From contig CAWEYW010000011.1 of the NCBI GenBank assembly GCA_963813415.1, positions 248,001 to 312,000 of the forward strand: 64,000 nucleotides of DNA. Reading direction: 5' to 3'. Each line of letters begins with the position of its first letter. Positions within the stretch are counted from its first letter, which is position 1. This stretch comes from CAIWHR01 sp963813415. GTDB lineage: Bacteria; Pseudomonadota; Gammaproteobacteria; Burkholderiales; Casimicrobiaceae. Made by a program: the position numbers and the translations under genes. Positions 18,874-27,744 of this stretch are shown here, one piece after another. Below the pieces are notes generated by a model. That model searched no databases, was not told the DNA's origin, and worked only from the letters and a program-made list of their open reading frames with translations.

Positions 18874-19503
18874 TCAGCCGCCCGTGCGCGTCGCGGTAGC
18901 CTTGCTGCGCTCCCGGAAGACCTGCGGGAAGGCAGTCGCCGTTGATGCAGGGTACGTTGCGTCGGTGCGGCGACCGTCGTTTCGCGGCCGATCGGCGGCG
19001 AACAGGCGTACGCGGCGGTCGTAATAGCGCGCCCAGCCCTGGTCGTGCAGCCCGCACTTCATCAGCACTCGCTGCGAGGCGCGATTGTCCGGGTTGGTGA
19101 CGCCGATGATGCGAAACAGGCCGAGGGTGGTGAACGCATGATGCACGAGCGCTCGTGCGCCTTCCGTCGCAAGGCCCTTGCCCCATGCACGCGGGAGCAG
19201 CCGGTAGCCCACCTCGACATCGCAGGTCGGCGGACAGTACTTGAGGCAGAACCAGCCGATGAATTCGCCCGAATCGCGCAGGCTTGCGTGCCAGACGCCG
19301 AGGCCGTGGTAATGCGCGTAGTAACCGAGCGCGCGATTGAGGGCATCGCGCACTTCCGCGTGGGTCAGCGGCTGGCCGTCGTTGAGATAACGCATCACCT
19401 GCGGATCGCTGTCGAGGCGGTACAGATCGTCGAAGTCCGCCGGCATGAACTCCCGTAGCGCGATGCGCCGGGTCTGCAACCAGGGTGATGGAATCATTGT
19501 CAT
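18874..19503 (-). CDS. GNAT-family acetyltransferase (RimJ/RimL-like)
   Basis: A 209-residue N-acetyltransferase that moves acetyl from acetyl-CoA to an amine, possibly a ribosomal protein N-terminus given its RimJ/RimL-like pattern (LQTRRIALREF at the start, LLPRAWGKGLATEGARAL as the CoA loop, and VTNPDNRASQRVLMKCG near the end). The C-terminal 35 residues are not part of the fold. Its place between prfA and prmC is unusual and suggests an inserted gene that shares the transcript. The start at 19503 is chosen because the fold begins eight residues later; ATGs at 19497 and 19545 are alternatives. Confidence 0.78.
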   Translation of the reverse strand: MTMIPSPWLQTRRIALREFMPADFDDLYRLDSDPQVMRYLNDGQPLTHAEVRDALNRALGYYAHYHGLGVWHASLRDSGEFIGWFCLKYCPPTCDVEVGYRLLPRAWGKGLATEGARALVHHAFTTLGLFRIIGVTNPDNRASQRVLMKCGLHDQGWARYYDRRVRLFAADRPRNDGRRTDATYPASTATAFPQVFRERSKATATRTGG

Positions 19504-19666
19504 GGCGGGCGCAGCGCGGGATGCGTCGCGGCAAAGATACGACAAATACCACGGCGGTGCGCGCTTCAGCGACGAACGGATGCGCCATGCGCCGCGTGTG
19601 CGCTACATCGTGTGGTCTCGAGCGAGTTCCGCTGCGCGGCTCGCGCACGTTGGCACCCGTAAGGCG

Positions 19667-20758
19667 TCACGCGGCGCGCTCCTGGTCGGCCATCGACGCG
19701 AGCAGGTCGGCCTGATGCTCGCGCGCAAGCGCATCCGTCAGCTCGAAGAGATCGCCATCGACGATCGCATCGATCTTGTAGAGGGTGAGATTGATGCGAT
19801 GGTCGGTGACGCGCCCTTGCGGGAAATTGTACGTGCGGATGCGCTCGCTGCGATCGCCGCTGCCGACCAGGCTCTTGCGCATCGAGGCCTCCGTCTGTTG
19901 TCGTTCGCGGCGCTCCTTGTCGAGAAGGCGTGAAGCGAGCACCGCCATGGCCTGGGCGCGGTTGCGGTGCTGCGAGCGATCGTCCTGGCACTCGACCACG
20001 ATGCCCGTCGGGAGATGCGTGATGCGCACCGCGGAATCCGTCTTGTTGACGTGCTGCCCGCCGGCACCCGAGGCGCGGAAGGTGTCGATGCGGATGTCGG
20101 CCGGATTGATCGCGATGTCTGCCACAGGATCGGCTTCCGGAATCACCGCAACCGTTGCGGCGGACGTATGGATGCGTCCCTGCGCCTCGGTTTCGGGCAC
20201 GCGTTGCACGCGGTGCGCACCCGACTCGAACTTGAGCTTCGCGTACACGCCCTGGCCGACGATGCGCGCGATGACCTCCTTGTACCCGCCGAGATCGCTC
20301 GGCGATTCGCTCACGATGTCAACCTGCCAGCCATTGCGTTCGGCGAAGCGCGTGTACATGCGGAACAGCGTGCCGGCAAACAGCGCCGACTCGTCGCCGC
20401 CGGTCCCTGCCCGAATCTCGAGGAACACGTTGCGGTCGTCGTTCGGATCCTTGGGCAGGAGCATGCGCTCGAGGTCCGCTGCGAGCGTGGCCATGCGCTC
20501 TTCGGCGTGCTTGCGCTCCTCCTCCGCGAAGGCCTTCATTTCCGGATCGCGCGCAAATTCCTCGGCGGCAGCGAGATCTTCCGTCGCGGCGGTGTACTCG
20601 CCAAAGCGGGTGACGACCGGCTCGATCTCCGCGCGTTCGCGGGTGAGGGCACGATAGCGATCCATGTCGCGCGCCACGTCCTCGCCTTGCAGCGTGGCGT
20701 CGATCTCGGCGAGTCGCCCGGTGAGCTGCGCGAGCTTGGTTTGCAGGGAGGCCTTCAT
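19667..20758 (-). CDS. prfA: Peptide chain release factor 1
   Basis: A 363-residue class I release factor that recognises UAA and UAG and triggers peptide release. The peptide-anticodon PET lies at 188-190 (RVPETEAQGRIHTS) and the catalytic GGQ at 233-235 (SGAGGQHVNKT). The N-terminal coiled-coil is also typical. Full family length. In many proteobacteria the order is hemA-prfA-prmC; here two secreted-protein genes lie between hemA and prfA, and a GNAT gene between prfA and prmC. Confidence 0.96.
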   Translation of the reverse strand: MKASLQTKLAQLTGRLAEIDATLQGEDVARDMDRYRALTRERAEIEPVVTRFGEYTAATEDLAAAEEFARDPEMKAFAEEERKHAEERMATLAADLERMLLPKDPNDDRNVFLEIRAGTGGDESALFAGTLFRMYTRFAERNGWQVDIVSESPSDLGGYKEVIARIVGQGVYAKLKFESGAHRVQRVPETEAQGRIHTSAATVAVIPEADPVADIAINPADIRIDTFRASGAGGQHVNKTDSAVRITHLPTGIVVECQDDRSQHRNRAQAMAVLASRLLDKERRERQQTEASMRKSLVGSGDRSERIRTYNFPQGRVTDHRINLTLYKIDAIVDGDLFELTDALAREHQADLLASMADQERAA

Positions 20759-20823
20759 GGACCGCGATTATGGCGCCTCGGCAGTTCCGAGGCCCACGAC
20801 GGCTATGCAGGCAGTGACATCGC

Positions 20824-22221
20824 CTATGCCGGCGCGCACATCCCCACGCCAGCCGCACCGCTGCCCTCCGCGATCCATCCCTTGTTGAGCATTTCGGTGC
20901 GCACGGTGGCGTCGATCGTCAGGCGATGGTTGGGAGCCCCACCCTGGCCGTTGTTGTAGAGCCGATAGACAGGCACCGTGCCGCTCGGGCACGTGCCAGC
21001 GGCATCCGGCAGCGCCATGGTGAATACCGGTCCCTCGAATTGCCAATCCTTGTTGTTCTTCACCGTATCGCATTCGCTCGCCAACGCCGTGTAGAAGTGC
21101 GAGCTCTTGGCGCCGAACGAGGTGCTGAAGAAACGGCACACGTCCTGCGTGCCGGGCGCGCCGACGTTGAAGGACTTGCCGGTGCGCACCCATCCGGCGA
21201 AGGTGCCGTTGTCGAGCTTGGTCACCTCGTCCGGGATCGACGTCACGAAATAGTGATCGAAGCCGGCGTGATAGAACTCGATGGCCGCGGCCACCGGCGG
21301 CAAATCCTGGACGTCGTTGGTCAGGCTCTTCTCCAGATTGGCAAGCACGACGGGGTCCGCGTCGGGATCGAGCTCGAAGGTCAGCGTGTGAGAGGCGTCG
21401 GACCAGCCGCCCCGGCTGGAGGGCGCCTGGAGGGCGGCCCCCAGGATGAACGCCTGGTTGGGTTGGACGGTGAAGTTTGGGAAACCTCCCGAGCAATTCC
21501 GAAAATTCATGCTGAAGGAACTACCGCCTCTGCTCCCTTGGGGAGCGTTGTAGGACGCGACTGCAAGGACACCGGGAGCGCCGCAGTCGAGATTGGACAG
21601 CAGGGTGTTGAAGATGCCTTGCTCGGTGGAAACGGCCGAGTAGAAGAGCTTGTAATCCAGGATGTAGGCCACGACCCAGACCGTTCCCTCCCCCGCGACG
21701 CCGGGAGTGCCCCCAGAGCTTGTGAAGCTGAAGCTTGCGGTCACGGGCAGGATGGTGGGGAGGGAGCCGGTGTACTGGTATGTCTGCATCGCGACGTTGT
21801 TGCTGTTGAGGCGGGCGTTCGATGCTGCATTGGTGCTCGCCTTGAGCTGCGGGAATGTGAACGGACACACTGCCCCGTTCACGCCGGTGAACAAGCCTGG
21901 ACACGTGTATTGGGCCGATCCCATGGCCAATCCATACGGGAAAGGCGGTTGCCAAGCCGCCCCGCTGCCAGGCGTTCCTCTGGCGTTGTTGCGCAGCTGC
22001 GCGATGATCGGCCGGGTCGCGCAGTCCTGGGTGGGCGCAAGTCCGGTGCAATCCTTGGCCGTCAGCCAGTTCGCCCCGAAAAAATCCGCGCGCGCCGGCA
22101 ATGGCGCGCCGAATCCGCAGACGATGGCGACGAAGGCAAGACCTGACGCGAACCGATGGCTCAATGTTTTCTCCCAGAAAGCTGCAAAAGGGCCTGCATT
22201 GCGGCGCGCGTTTGTCGACAT
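20824..22221 (-). CDS. Secreted protein with C-terminal DUF5648-like tail (copy 1)
   Basis: A 465-residue exported protein. A signal peptide (hydrophobic about 25-42, cleavage near LPARA/DFF) is followed by a Thr/Ser/Asn-rich domain of about 260 residues that I do not recognise, with Cys pairs that may form disulfides. The last 150 residues are a module shared by three other proteins here: FYHAGFDHYFVT, then GWVRTG, VCRFF, HFYT, CPSGTVPVYRLYN, NHR and a GWIAEG...VGMCAP ending. This resembles DUF5648 repeats, often found on bacterial surface or secreted proteins. It starts 13 bp after the next family member's stop, so the two are co-transcribed. Confidence 0.75.
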   Translation of the reverse strand: MSTNARRNAGPFAAFWEKTLSHRFASGLAFVAIVCGFGAPLPARADFFGANWLTAKDCTGLAPTQDCATRPIIAQLRNNARGTPGSGAAWQPPFPYGLAMGSAQYTCPGLFTGVNGAVCPFTFPQLKASTNAASNARLNSNNVAMQTYQYTGSLPTILPVTASFSFTSSGGTPGVAGEGTVWVVAYILDYKLFYSAVSTEQGIFNTLLSNLDCGAPGVLAVASYNAPQGSRGGSSFSMNFRNCSGGFPNFTVQPNQAFILGAALQAPSSRGGWSDASHTLTFELDPDADPVVLANLEKSLTNDVQDLPPVAAAIEFYHAGFDHYFVTSIPDEVTKLDNGTFAGWVRTGKSFNVGAPGTQDVCRFFSTSFGAKSSHFYTALASECDTVKNNKDWQFEGPVFTMALPDAAGTCPSGTVPVYRLYNNGQGGAPNHRLTIDATVRTEMLNKGWIAEGSGAAGVGMCAPA

Positions 22222-22234
22222 GCGGGCGCCCGCG

Positions 22235-23049
22235 TCACGCCGGCGCGCACATCACGACCAGGTCGGGCCCGTCACCTTCGGCCAGCCATCCACGACCCAC
22301 CATGGCGTCGCGCAGCGCCGGATCCGTCATGTAGCGATGATTCGCATCCGCGCGCTTGCTGAATACGCGATACACGGGCGTGGTGTTGGCCGGGCACACA
22401 CCGGCCACGGGCAGGAACATGTTCATGTACTGCGCATCCTCGAGCACGAAGGTCGCATTGCGCTGCGCGGTGCTCGTGCATTCCGCAGTTCCACGCCCGA
22501 AGAAGTGTGATTTGCCCTTGTCGGGAGGGATGTAGAACCGGCACACCGACGTCGTGCCGGCTTGCGCGGCCGCATAGGTTCTGAAGGTCCGTCCCGTCCG
22601 GGTCCATCCCTTGATCGTGGTGCCGGCGTCGAGGAGGGCGATCTCCCCCGGACTCCACGTGATGAAGAAGTGATCGAGCGCAGCGTTGTAATACTCGATT
22701 ACGTCTGCCTTGCCGGCCGGAGCAGGCGCCGCGGCTACCTGGATCTTCCACGTTCCCGCGCGCGCGCCTTTGCCGCCGATTTCGTCCCACGACCCGAGAT
22801 GAGGTCTCAGCACCGGCGAATCGACGCCCACGCGACCGTACGCGGGCCCGAGAGGACCGGATCCGATGAACAGGAAAAGGTGCCCCGAGCAGCCGGACGT
22901 GATGCAATCGGAGAACACGAAGTTGTTCTTCGAGCCGTCGAAGGCAATGACCGGGGGGCCTTGCACGCGGGCGCTGCCATCCACGTGAAAGCCGACAGGC
23001 CCGCCGTGGGGAAGCGATCGCCATTGACCGCGATCCTGAGGTTTTTCAT
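22235..23049 (-). pseudogene. DUF5648-like tail protein with apparent frameshift (copy 2)
   Basis: The long frame (22235-22984) begins only at an internal GTG and has no signal peptide, yet coding-looking sequence continues upstream of it. A sigma70-type promoter sits 28 bp before an ATG at 23049, which opens a different frame as MKNLRIAVNGDRFP. Adding one base in the G4 run at 23008-23011 (C4 on the coding strand) would join the two frames smoothly into FPHGGPVGFHVDGS. So the gene is either frameshifted or carries a sequencing error. The downstream part has a small beta-rich domain and the shared tail (YYNAALDHFFIT, GWTRTG, VCRFY, CPANTTPVYRVFS, NHRY, GWLAEG). Confidence 0.6.
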
Positions 23050-23076
23050 GCGTTTCGATGTGATTGAGCAGCGGGC

Positions 23077-23105
23077 TTTATACCGACCGCGGCCGAATAC
23101 CGCAA
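23077..23105 (-). promoter_or_regulatory. Sigma70-type promoter of the DUF5648-like gene pair
   Basis: Minus-strand TTGCGG (23100-23105) and TATAAA (23077-23082) are separated by exactly 17 bases. Transcription would start near 23070, about 20 bases before the ATG at 23049. The fit to consensus is good for a GC-rich genome. Confidence 0.6.
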
Positions 23106-23282
23106 CCACAATCGATTCGCGCGCGTCTCGACTCGCCCGTTGGGCGGGACGTGTATCAGTCGAGGGTATTAGGCGGTGGGACGGGAGGGCGACGACCTTG
23201 CGGGAAGTGCGATGGCTCCGATCGATCGGCGTGACGGACATTGGGCGTGCCGGAGGGCGACCGCCGCTGCGCGCCAGCGACG

Positions 23283-24536
23283 CTACTTCTCGTCGGGGAT
23301 GTGGTAGATGCGCTGGAAGAGTGCAACAAGCTCGGCGCGCTCGGCGTCGCCGGCCTGATTGAGTGCCTGGGTCGGCGCATGCAGGAACTTGTTGGTGAGG
23401 CCCCGTGCAAGCGCTTCGAGCACTTGGTCGGCCGGCGTGCCGGCAACGAGAAGCTTGCGTGCGCGATCGAGCTCGGCCGCGCGCAGTTGCTCGTGATGGC
23501 CGTGCAACGCCGTGATGGTCGGGACCACGGCGCGACCCTGCAACCAGCGCAGGAAGCTCTCCGTCTGTGCCGCGATCATTTCCTCGGCCTGCGCCACCGA
23601 CTCGCGGCGGATCTGCAGGTTGTCCTTCACGATGTTCGACAGATCGTCGACGCTGTACAGGAAGACGTCGTCGAGCTGGCTGGCTTCCGGCTCCACGTCG
23701 CGCGGCACCGCGAGATCGACGATGAACACGGGACGGTGACGTCGCGCCTTGACCACGCGCTCGAGCAGGCCCTTGCCCAGGATCGGCAGCGTGCTCGCGG
23801 TGCACGTGACGATGATGTCGAACTCGTGCAGGCGCTCTGGCATGTCGGTGAGCATGATCGCTTCGGCATCGAAGCGCTCGGCGAGCTGCTTACCGCGCTC
23901 GAGCGTGCGATTGGCGATCGTGATGCTCTTCGGCTTGCGCGCGGCGAAATGCGTGGCGGTGAGATCGATCATCTCGCCTGCGCCGATGAGCAGCAGGCGC
24001 TGCTCGGAAATGGACGGAAAGATGCGCTCCGCGAGCTTGACGGCAGCGGCCGCCATCGAGATGGACGCGCTGCCGATGTCGGTCTGGGTGCGCACGTCCT
24101 TAGCCACGGCAAACGTGCGCTGGAACAGCCGATTGAGCACGAGGCCGAGGGAGCCTGCCGCTTCGGCGTAGCGCACGGCCTGCTTCATCTGGCCGAGGAT
24201 CTGCGGCTCGCCGAGGATCATCGAATCGAGGCCGCTTGCCACCCGGAACGCATGCGTGACGGCCTGCTCGCGCGGCAGTGCGTACACGTACGGGGAGAGC
24301 GAATCCTTCGGCACGTGGTGGAATTCCTCGAGCCAGTTCACCACCGGCTCCGGCGCAGCGCCGTGGAAGTACACCTCGGTGCGATTGCACGTCGAGAGGA
24401 TCGCGGCTTCCTTGACCCGTGGCCGGCCCAGCAGATCACGCAGCGCATGGCCCATGGCATCCGGCGCAAAGGCGATGCGCTCGCGCACCTGCAGTGGCGC
24501 GGTCTGGTGGTTCAGGCCGAGGGTGTAGAGAGGCAT
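23283..24536 (-). CDS. hemA: Glutamyl-tRNA reductase
   Basis: A 417-residue NADPH enzyme that reduces glutamyl-tRNA to glutamate-1-semialdehyde, the first committed step of C5 tetrapyrrole synthesis. The nucleophile is Cys50 in ILSTCNRTEV. The GEPQILGQMK and LIGAGEMIDL (NADPH loop) segments and the C-terminal dimerisation helix are present. The ATG at 24536 gives the standard MPLYTLGLNHQTAP start; the 21-codon extension upstream is not conserved-looking. prfA is expected immediately downstream but is separated by two DUF5648-like genes. Confidence 0.95.
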   Translation of the reverse strand: MPLYTLGLNHQTAPLQVRERIAFAPDAMGHALRDLLGRPRVKEAAILSTCNRTEVYFHGAAPEPVVNWLEEFHHVPKDSLSPYVYALPREQAVTHAFRVASGLDSMILGEPQILGQMKQAVRYAEAAGSLGLVLNRLFQRTFAVAKDVRTQTDIGSASISMAAAAVKLAERIFPSISEQRLLLIGAGEMIDLTATHFAARKPKSITIANRTLERGKQLAERFDAEAIMLTDMPERLHEFDIIVTCTASTLPILGKGLLERVVKARRHRPVFIVDLAVPRDVEPEASQLDDVFLYSVDDLSNIVKDNLQIRRESVAQAEEMIAAQTESFLRWLQGRAVVPTITALHGHHEQLRAAELDRARKLLVAGTPADQVLEALARGLTNKFLHAPTQALNQAGDAERAELVALFQRIYHIPDEK

Positions 24537-24894
24537 GGCAAGGTCAGTCGTTACGCGGCATTTTAGCCCACCCCACTGCGGACGATCAGGCCGGGACATT
24601 GATCTCGATCATGAGCGCCCTCTGCCGCCGGGCGGGGCGCTACGACCCCGGGTTGGGCCCCCCAGCCCGTCGTCGACGTGGCGGCCGAAAACGACCGGAT
24701 CCAACCGCTTGGACCGCAATCCACCGCGTTTTGCGCCAGCGACCGGACCCAACCACTTGGACCGCGATCCACGGCCTCTTCGCCAGCGACCGGCGGCCCC
24801 CTCATGCTTCTGGGGTGGCGGGCCTTCGCACCCGCTGCGCCGGACCGCCGCGGCGCGAGTCGGTCCACGCGTCGCGCACCGGACCCGCCCGGGG
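24537..24894. other. Gene-free stretch between hemA and recG
   Basis: About 360 bp without a credible gene. It holds the upstream region of hemA, an imperfect direct repeat at 24692-24786 and GC-rich sequence running into the recG stop. Short frames here are Arg/Pro-rich noise. I see no promoter I would defend. Confidence 0.5.
24692..24786. repeat. Two-copy imperfect tandem repeat, about 48 bp
   Basis: Two adjacent units (24692-24739 and 24740-24786) both begin CGACCGGA, share CAACC-CTTGGACCGC-ATCCAC and end GCCAG; a third CGACCGG begins at 24787. Identity is high in the first 32 bases and lower after. It lies in the hemA-recG gap. Confidence 0.75.
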
Positions 24895-27060
24895 TCACGC
24901 CTTGATGAACTCCTGCCTGCCGCCGAGCCATCGCTCCAGATGGGCAGCGGCGGCATCGGGTTCGCGCGCGAGGAGCTCGTCGGCCGCATCGCGGGCGACC
25001 TCGATCAGGTCGGCATCGCGCTCGAGATCGGCGAAGCGCAGCAGCGGGACGCCCGACTGGCGGGCACCCAGGAACTCCCCCGGCCCGCGGATCAGGAGGT
25101 CCTGCCGCGCGATCTCGAAGCCGTCGGTGTTCTCGTAGATGACCTTGAGGCGCGCCTTGGCCGTGTCGGTCAACGGCTCCTCGAACAGCAGGAAGCACGT
25201 GCTTTCGCCGGCACCGCGGCCGACGCGCCCCCGCAACTGGTGCAACTGGGCGAGGCCGAAGCGTTCGGCATGCTCGATCGCCATCAGCGTGGCGTTGGGA
25301 ACATCGACGCCGACCTCGATCACCGTGGTCGCAACCAGCACGTGCACCCGGCCGGCAACGAACTCCGCCATCACCGCCGCCTTCTCATCGGGCTTCATGC
25401 GGCCATGCAGGAGACCGACCACGATGCGCGACGGGGACGCTGCCCCTGCCTCGGGTTGCTGACTTGCACCCGCCAGTGTGGCACCGGCAAAGCTGTCCCC
25501 GAGCACCGCGGTGAGTTCCGCATGCAGCGCCACGGCCGTTTGCAGCTCGAGCTTTTCCGATTCCTCGATCAGCGGACATACCCAGTACGCCTGACGGCCC
25601 TCCTGCACGGCCTTGCGCACGCGTTCGATCACTTCGGGCCGGCGCTTGTTGTTCACGAGCCGTGTCGCGACGGGCGTGCGGCCCGGCGGCAATTCATCGA
25701 GCACCGAAACGTCGAGGTCGGCGTAGAACGTCATGGCAAGCGTGCGGGGAATGGGCGTGGCGCTCATCATGAGCTGGTGGGCTTCGCCCGCCGCCTTGCC
25801 GCGCAGGCGCAGGCGCTGCGCGACGCCGAACCGGTGCTGCTCGTCGACGATCGCAAGGCCCAGGCGAGGCATCTCGGCCGCGTCCTCGAACAATGCATGC
25901 GTGCCGATGGCGAACATCGCTCGGCCCGAGCCGATGGCCTCCAGGGCCGCGCGCCGCTGCTTGGCCGGCAATCCGCCCGAGAGCCAGGCGATCTGCACCG
26001 GCAGGCCGGCGAGCCACTGCAGCAGCTTGCGGTAATGCTGCTCGGCCAGGATTTCGGTGGGCGCCATGAAGGCGACCTGCTTGCCGCTTTCGATCGCCTG
26101 CAGTGCGGCGAGGGCCGCGACGATCGTCTTGCCGCTGCCGACGTCGCCCTGCAGCAGGCGCTGCATCGGCGTCGCCCGCGCAAGATCGTGCTTGATCTCG
26201 CGCCAGACGCGCTCCTGCGCCCGCGTGAGCTTGAAGGGGACGCGCGCGAGCAGCTCGCCCGTGAGCTTGCCGTTGCCGGTGAGCACCGGGGCACGGCGGG
26301 CGGCGCGCGCCTTGCGATGCGCCTTGAGCGAAAGCTGCTGGGCCACGAGCTCGTCGAACTTGAGGCGCGTCCATGCCGGATGCGTGCGCTCATCGAGGGC
26401 ACGCTGCGTCAGCGGGGACAGGCGCGGCGGCGGCGCATGCAGGAATGCGATCGCGTCGCCGAACTTCCAGTAGCGGCACCGATCGAGCAGCCATTGCGGC
26501 AAGGTCTCGGCCATCAGCGCGGGATTCGCGGCGATGGTCCGCGCAATCACCTTGCGCAGCGCGTCCTGCGAGAGCCCCGCCGTGGTCGGGTAGACGGGCG
26601 TCAGCCGGTCGGGCAGCGGCGCACCTTCGTCGACGGCCTTGAACTGCGGGTGCACGATCTCGCGCCCGAAGTGGCCATCGCGCACTTCGCCGAACACGCG
26701 CACACGGCGGCCGGCAGCGAGCGACTTCTGGTGACTGGGATAGAAATGGAAAAAACGCAGCACGAGCTGTGCATCGCCGTCGGCCAGCAACGAGACGAGC
26801 TGGCGCCGTGGACGGAATTGCACGTCGGTGTTGATCACCACGCCTTCGGTCTGCGCGGTGACCCCGGACTGCAGCGCCGCGATCGGCACCGTGCGGGTAT
26901 GGTCCTCGTAACGCAGCGGCAGATGGAGCACGAGATCCTGCTCGCGCGTGATGCCCAGCTTGACGAGCTGATCGGCGAGCCCGCGACTGCGCGCAGTCTC
27001 CTTGGCGGCGGCTCGCTTGGCAGGGGGCGTCTGCGCCGCGGCGCGCGCGGTGGATGTCAC
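24895..27060 (-). CDS. recG: ATP-dependent DNA helicase RecG
   Basis: A 721-residue superfamily 2 helicase that remodels stalled replication forks and Holliday junctions. An OB-fold wedge domain occupies the N-terminal third. Motif I is GDVGSGKTIV, motif II is the DEQH box (VDEQHRFGV), motif III is MSATPIPRTLAM, and motif VI lies in QLHQLRGRVGRG. The C-terminal RecG-specific segment (ARQSGVPLLRFADLERD) is intact. The first 30 residues are a low-complexity Ala/Lys extension. The RidA-family gene lies 29 bp upstream on the same strand. Confidence 0.95.
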   Translation of the reverse strand: MTSTARAAAQTPPAKRAAAKETARSRGLADQLVKLGITREQDLVLHLPLRYEDHTRTVPIAALQSGVTAQTEGVVINTDVQFRPRRQLVSLLADGDAQLVLRFFHFYPSHQKSLAAGRRVRVFGEVRDGHFGREIVHPQFKAVDEGAPLPDRLTPVYPTTAGLSQDALRKVIARTIAANPALMAETLPQWLLDRCRYWKFGDAIAFLHAPPPRLSPLTQRALDERTHPAWTRLKFDELVAQQLSLKAHRKARAARRAPVLTGNGKLTGELLARVPFKLTRAQERVWREIKHDLARATPMQRLLQGDVGSGKTIVAALAALQAIESGKQVAFMAPTEILAEQHYRKLLQWLAGLPVQIAWLSGGLPAKQRRAALEAIGSGRAMFAIGTHALFEDAAEMPRLGLAIVDEQHRFGVAQRLRLRGKAAGEAHQLMMSATPIPRTLAMTFYADLDVSVLDELPPGRTPVATRLVNNKRRPEVIERVRKAVQEGRQAYWVCPLIEESEKLELQTAVALHAELTAVLGDSFAGATLAGASQQPEAGAASPSRIVVGLLHGRMKPDEKAAVMAEFVAGRVHVLVATTVIEVGVDVPNATLMAIEHAERFGLAQLHQLRGRVGRGAGESTCFLLFEEPLTDTAKARLKVIYENTDGFEIARQDLLIRGPGEFLGARQSGVPLLRFADLERDADLIEVARDAADELLAREPDAAAAHLERWLGGRQEFIKA

Positions 27061-27089
27061 GCGAGCGTTCGTGTGCGGCGCGCGGGCAC

Positions 27090-27503
27090 TCAGCGGACCG
27101 TGAAACCGATCGCCTTCGACAGCGGCGTCAGCTCCATGATCCCCTCGATCTCGATGCGCGCGCCGCGGGGAAGCGCCGCGACCTGATACGTTGCCCGCGC
27201 GGGATACGGTGGCTCGAAATAGCTCGCCATGATGTCGTTGACCTTGGCGAAATCATCGAGGTCCACGAGCAGCAGAGTGAGCTTGACGATGTCGTCGAGC
27301 TCGCCGTCCGCGGCCTGCGCGACGGCGCGCAGATTCTTGAAGATCTGATGGGTCTGGGCTTCGATGCCTTCGACCAGGGCGCCGCTTTCCGGATCGAGCC
27401 CGAGCTGGCCGGAGAGATAGACCGTATCGCCTGCTCGTATGGCCTGCGAATACGGTCCGAGCGCCGCAGGCGCGTGTTTGGATGTGATCGCTTCCTTGCC
27501 CAT
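27090..27503 (-). CDS. RidA/YjgF-family imine deaminase
   Basis: A 137-residue trimeric enzyme of the Rid family, which hydrolyses reactive enamine/imine intermediates (for example 2-aminoacrylate) formed by PLP enzymes. The family pattern GPYSQAIRAGDTVYLSGQLGLDP is near the N-terminus, and the C-terminal ARATYQVAALPRGARIEIE contains the substrate-binding Arg. The start at 27503 is supported by GGAGG five bases upstream; an ATG seven codons earlier is rejected. It lies 29 bp before recG. Confidence 0.92.
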   Translation of the reverse strand: MGKEAITSKHAPAALGPYSQAIRAGDTVYLSGQLGLDPESGALVEGIEAQTHQIFKNLRAVAQAADGELDDIVKLTLLLVDLDDFAKVNDIMASYFEPPYPARATYQVAALPRGARIEIEGIMELTPLSKAIGFTVR

Positions 27504-27744
27504 GATGCCTCCGCCGGGGTGCAAACTTTAGCATGCACGAGCAACGCCCATCCCTGTGGCTCAGGGGCGGCCTGACGCCAAGATGCGGGGCTCGAGCCGT
27601 CGCCTGCAGATCCTGCGAGGTTGCAGTTGGACTGCAGCCCGACGGTTCGAGGCTGAAGTCGCGCCCGCAACGATGCAGCATGCGCGGTACGCCGAAGCCT
27701 CGCCGACGGGCTTTAGTGCTTACCGAGGGCGCTTTCGTGCTTCC

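Noticed and set aside
24692..24786. Possible CRISPR or repeat array
   Set aside because: Only two adjacent imperfect units without unique spacers, and no cas genes anywhere in the window.
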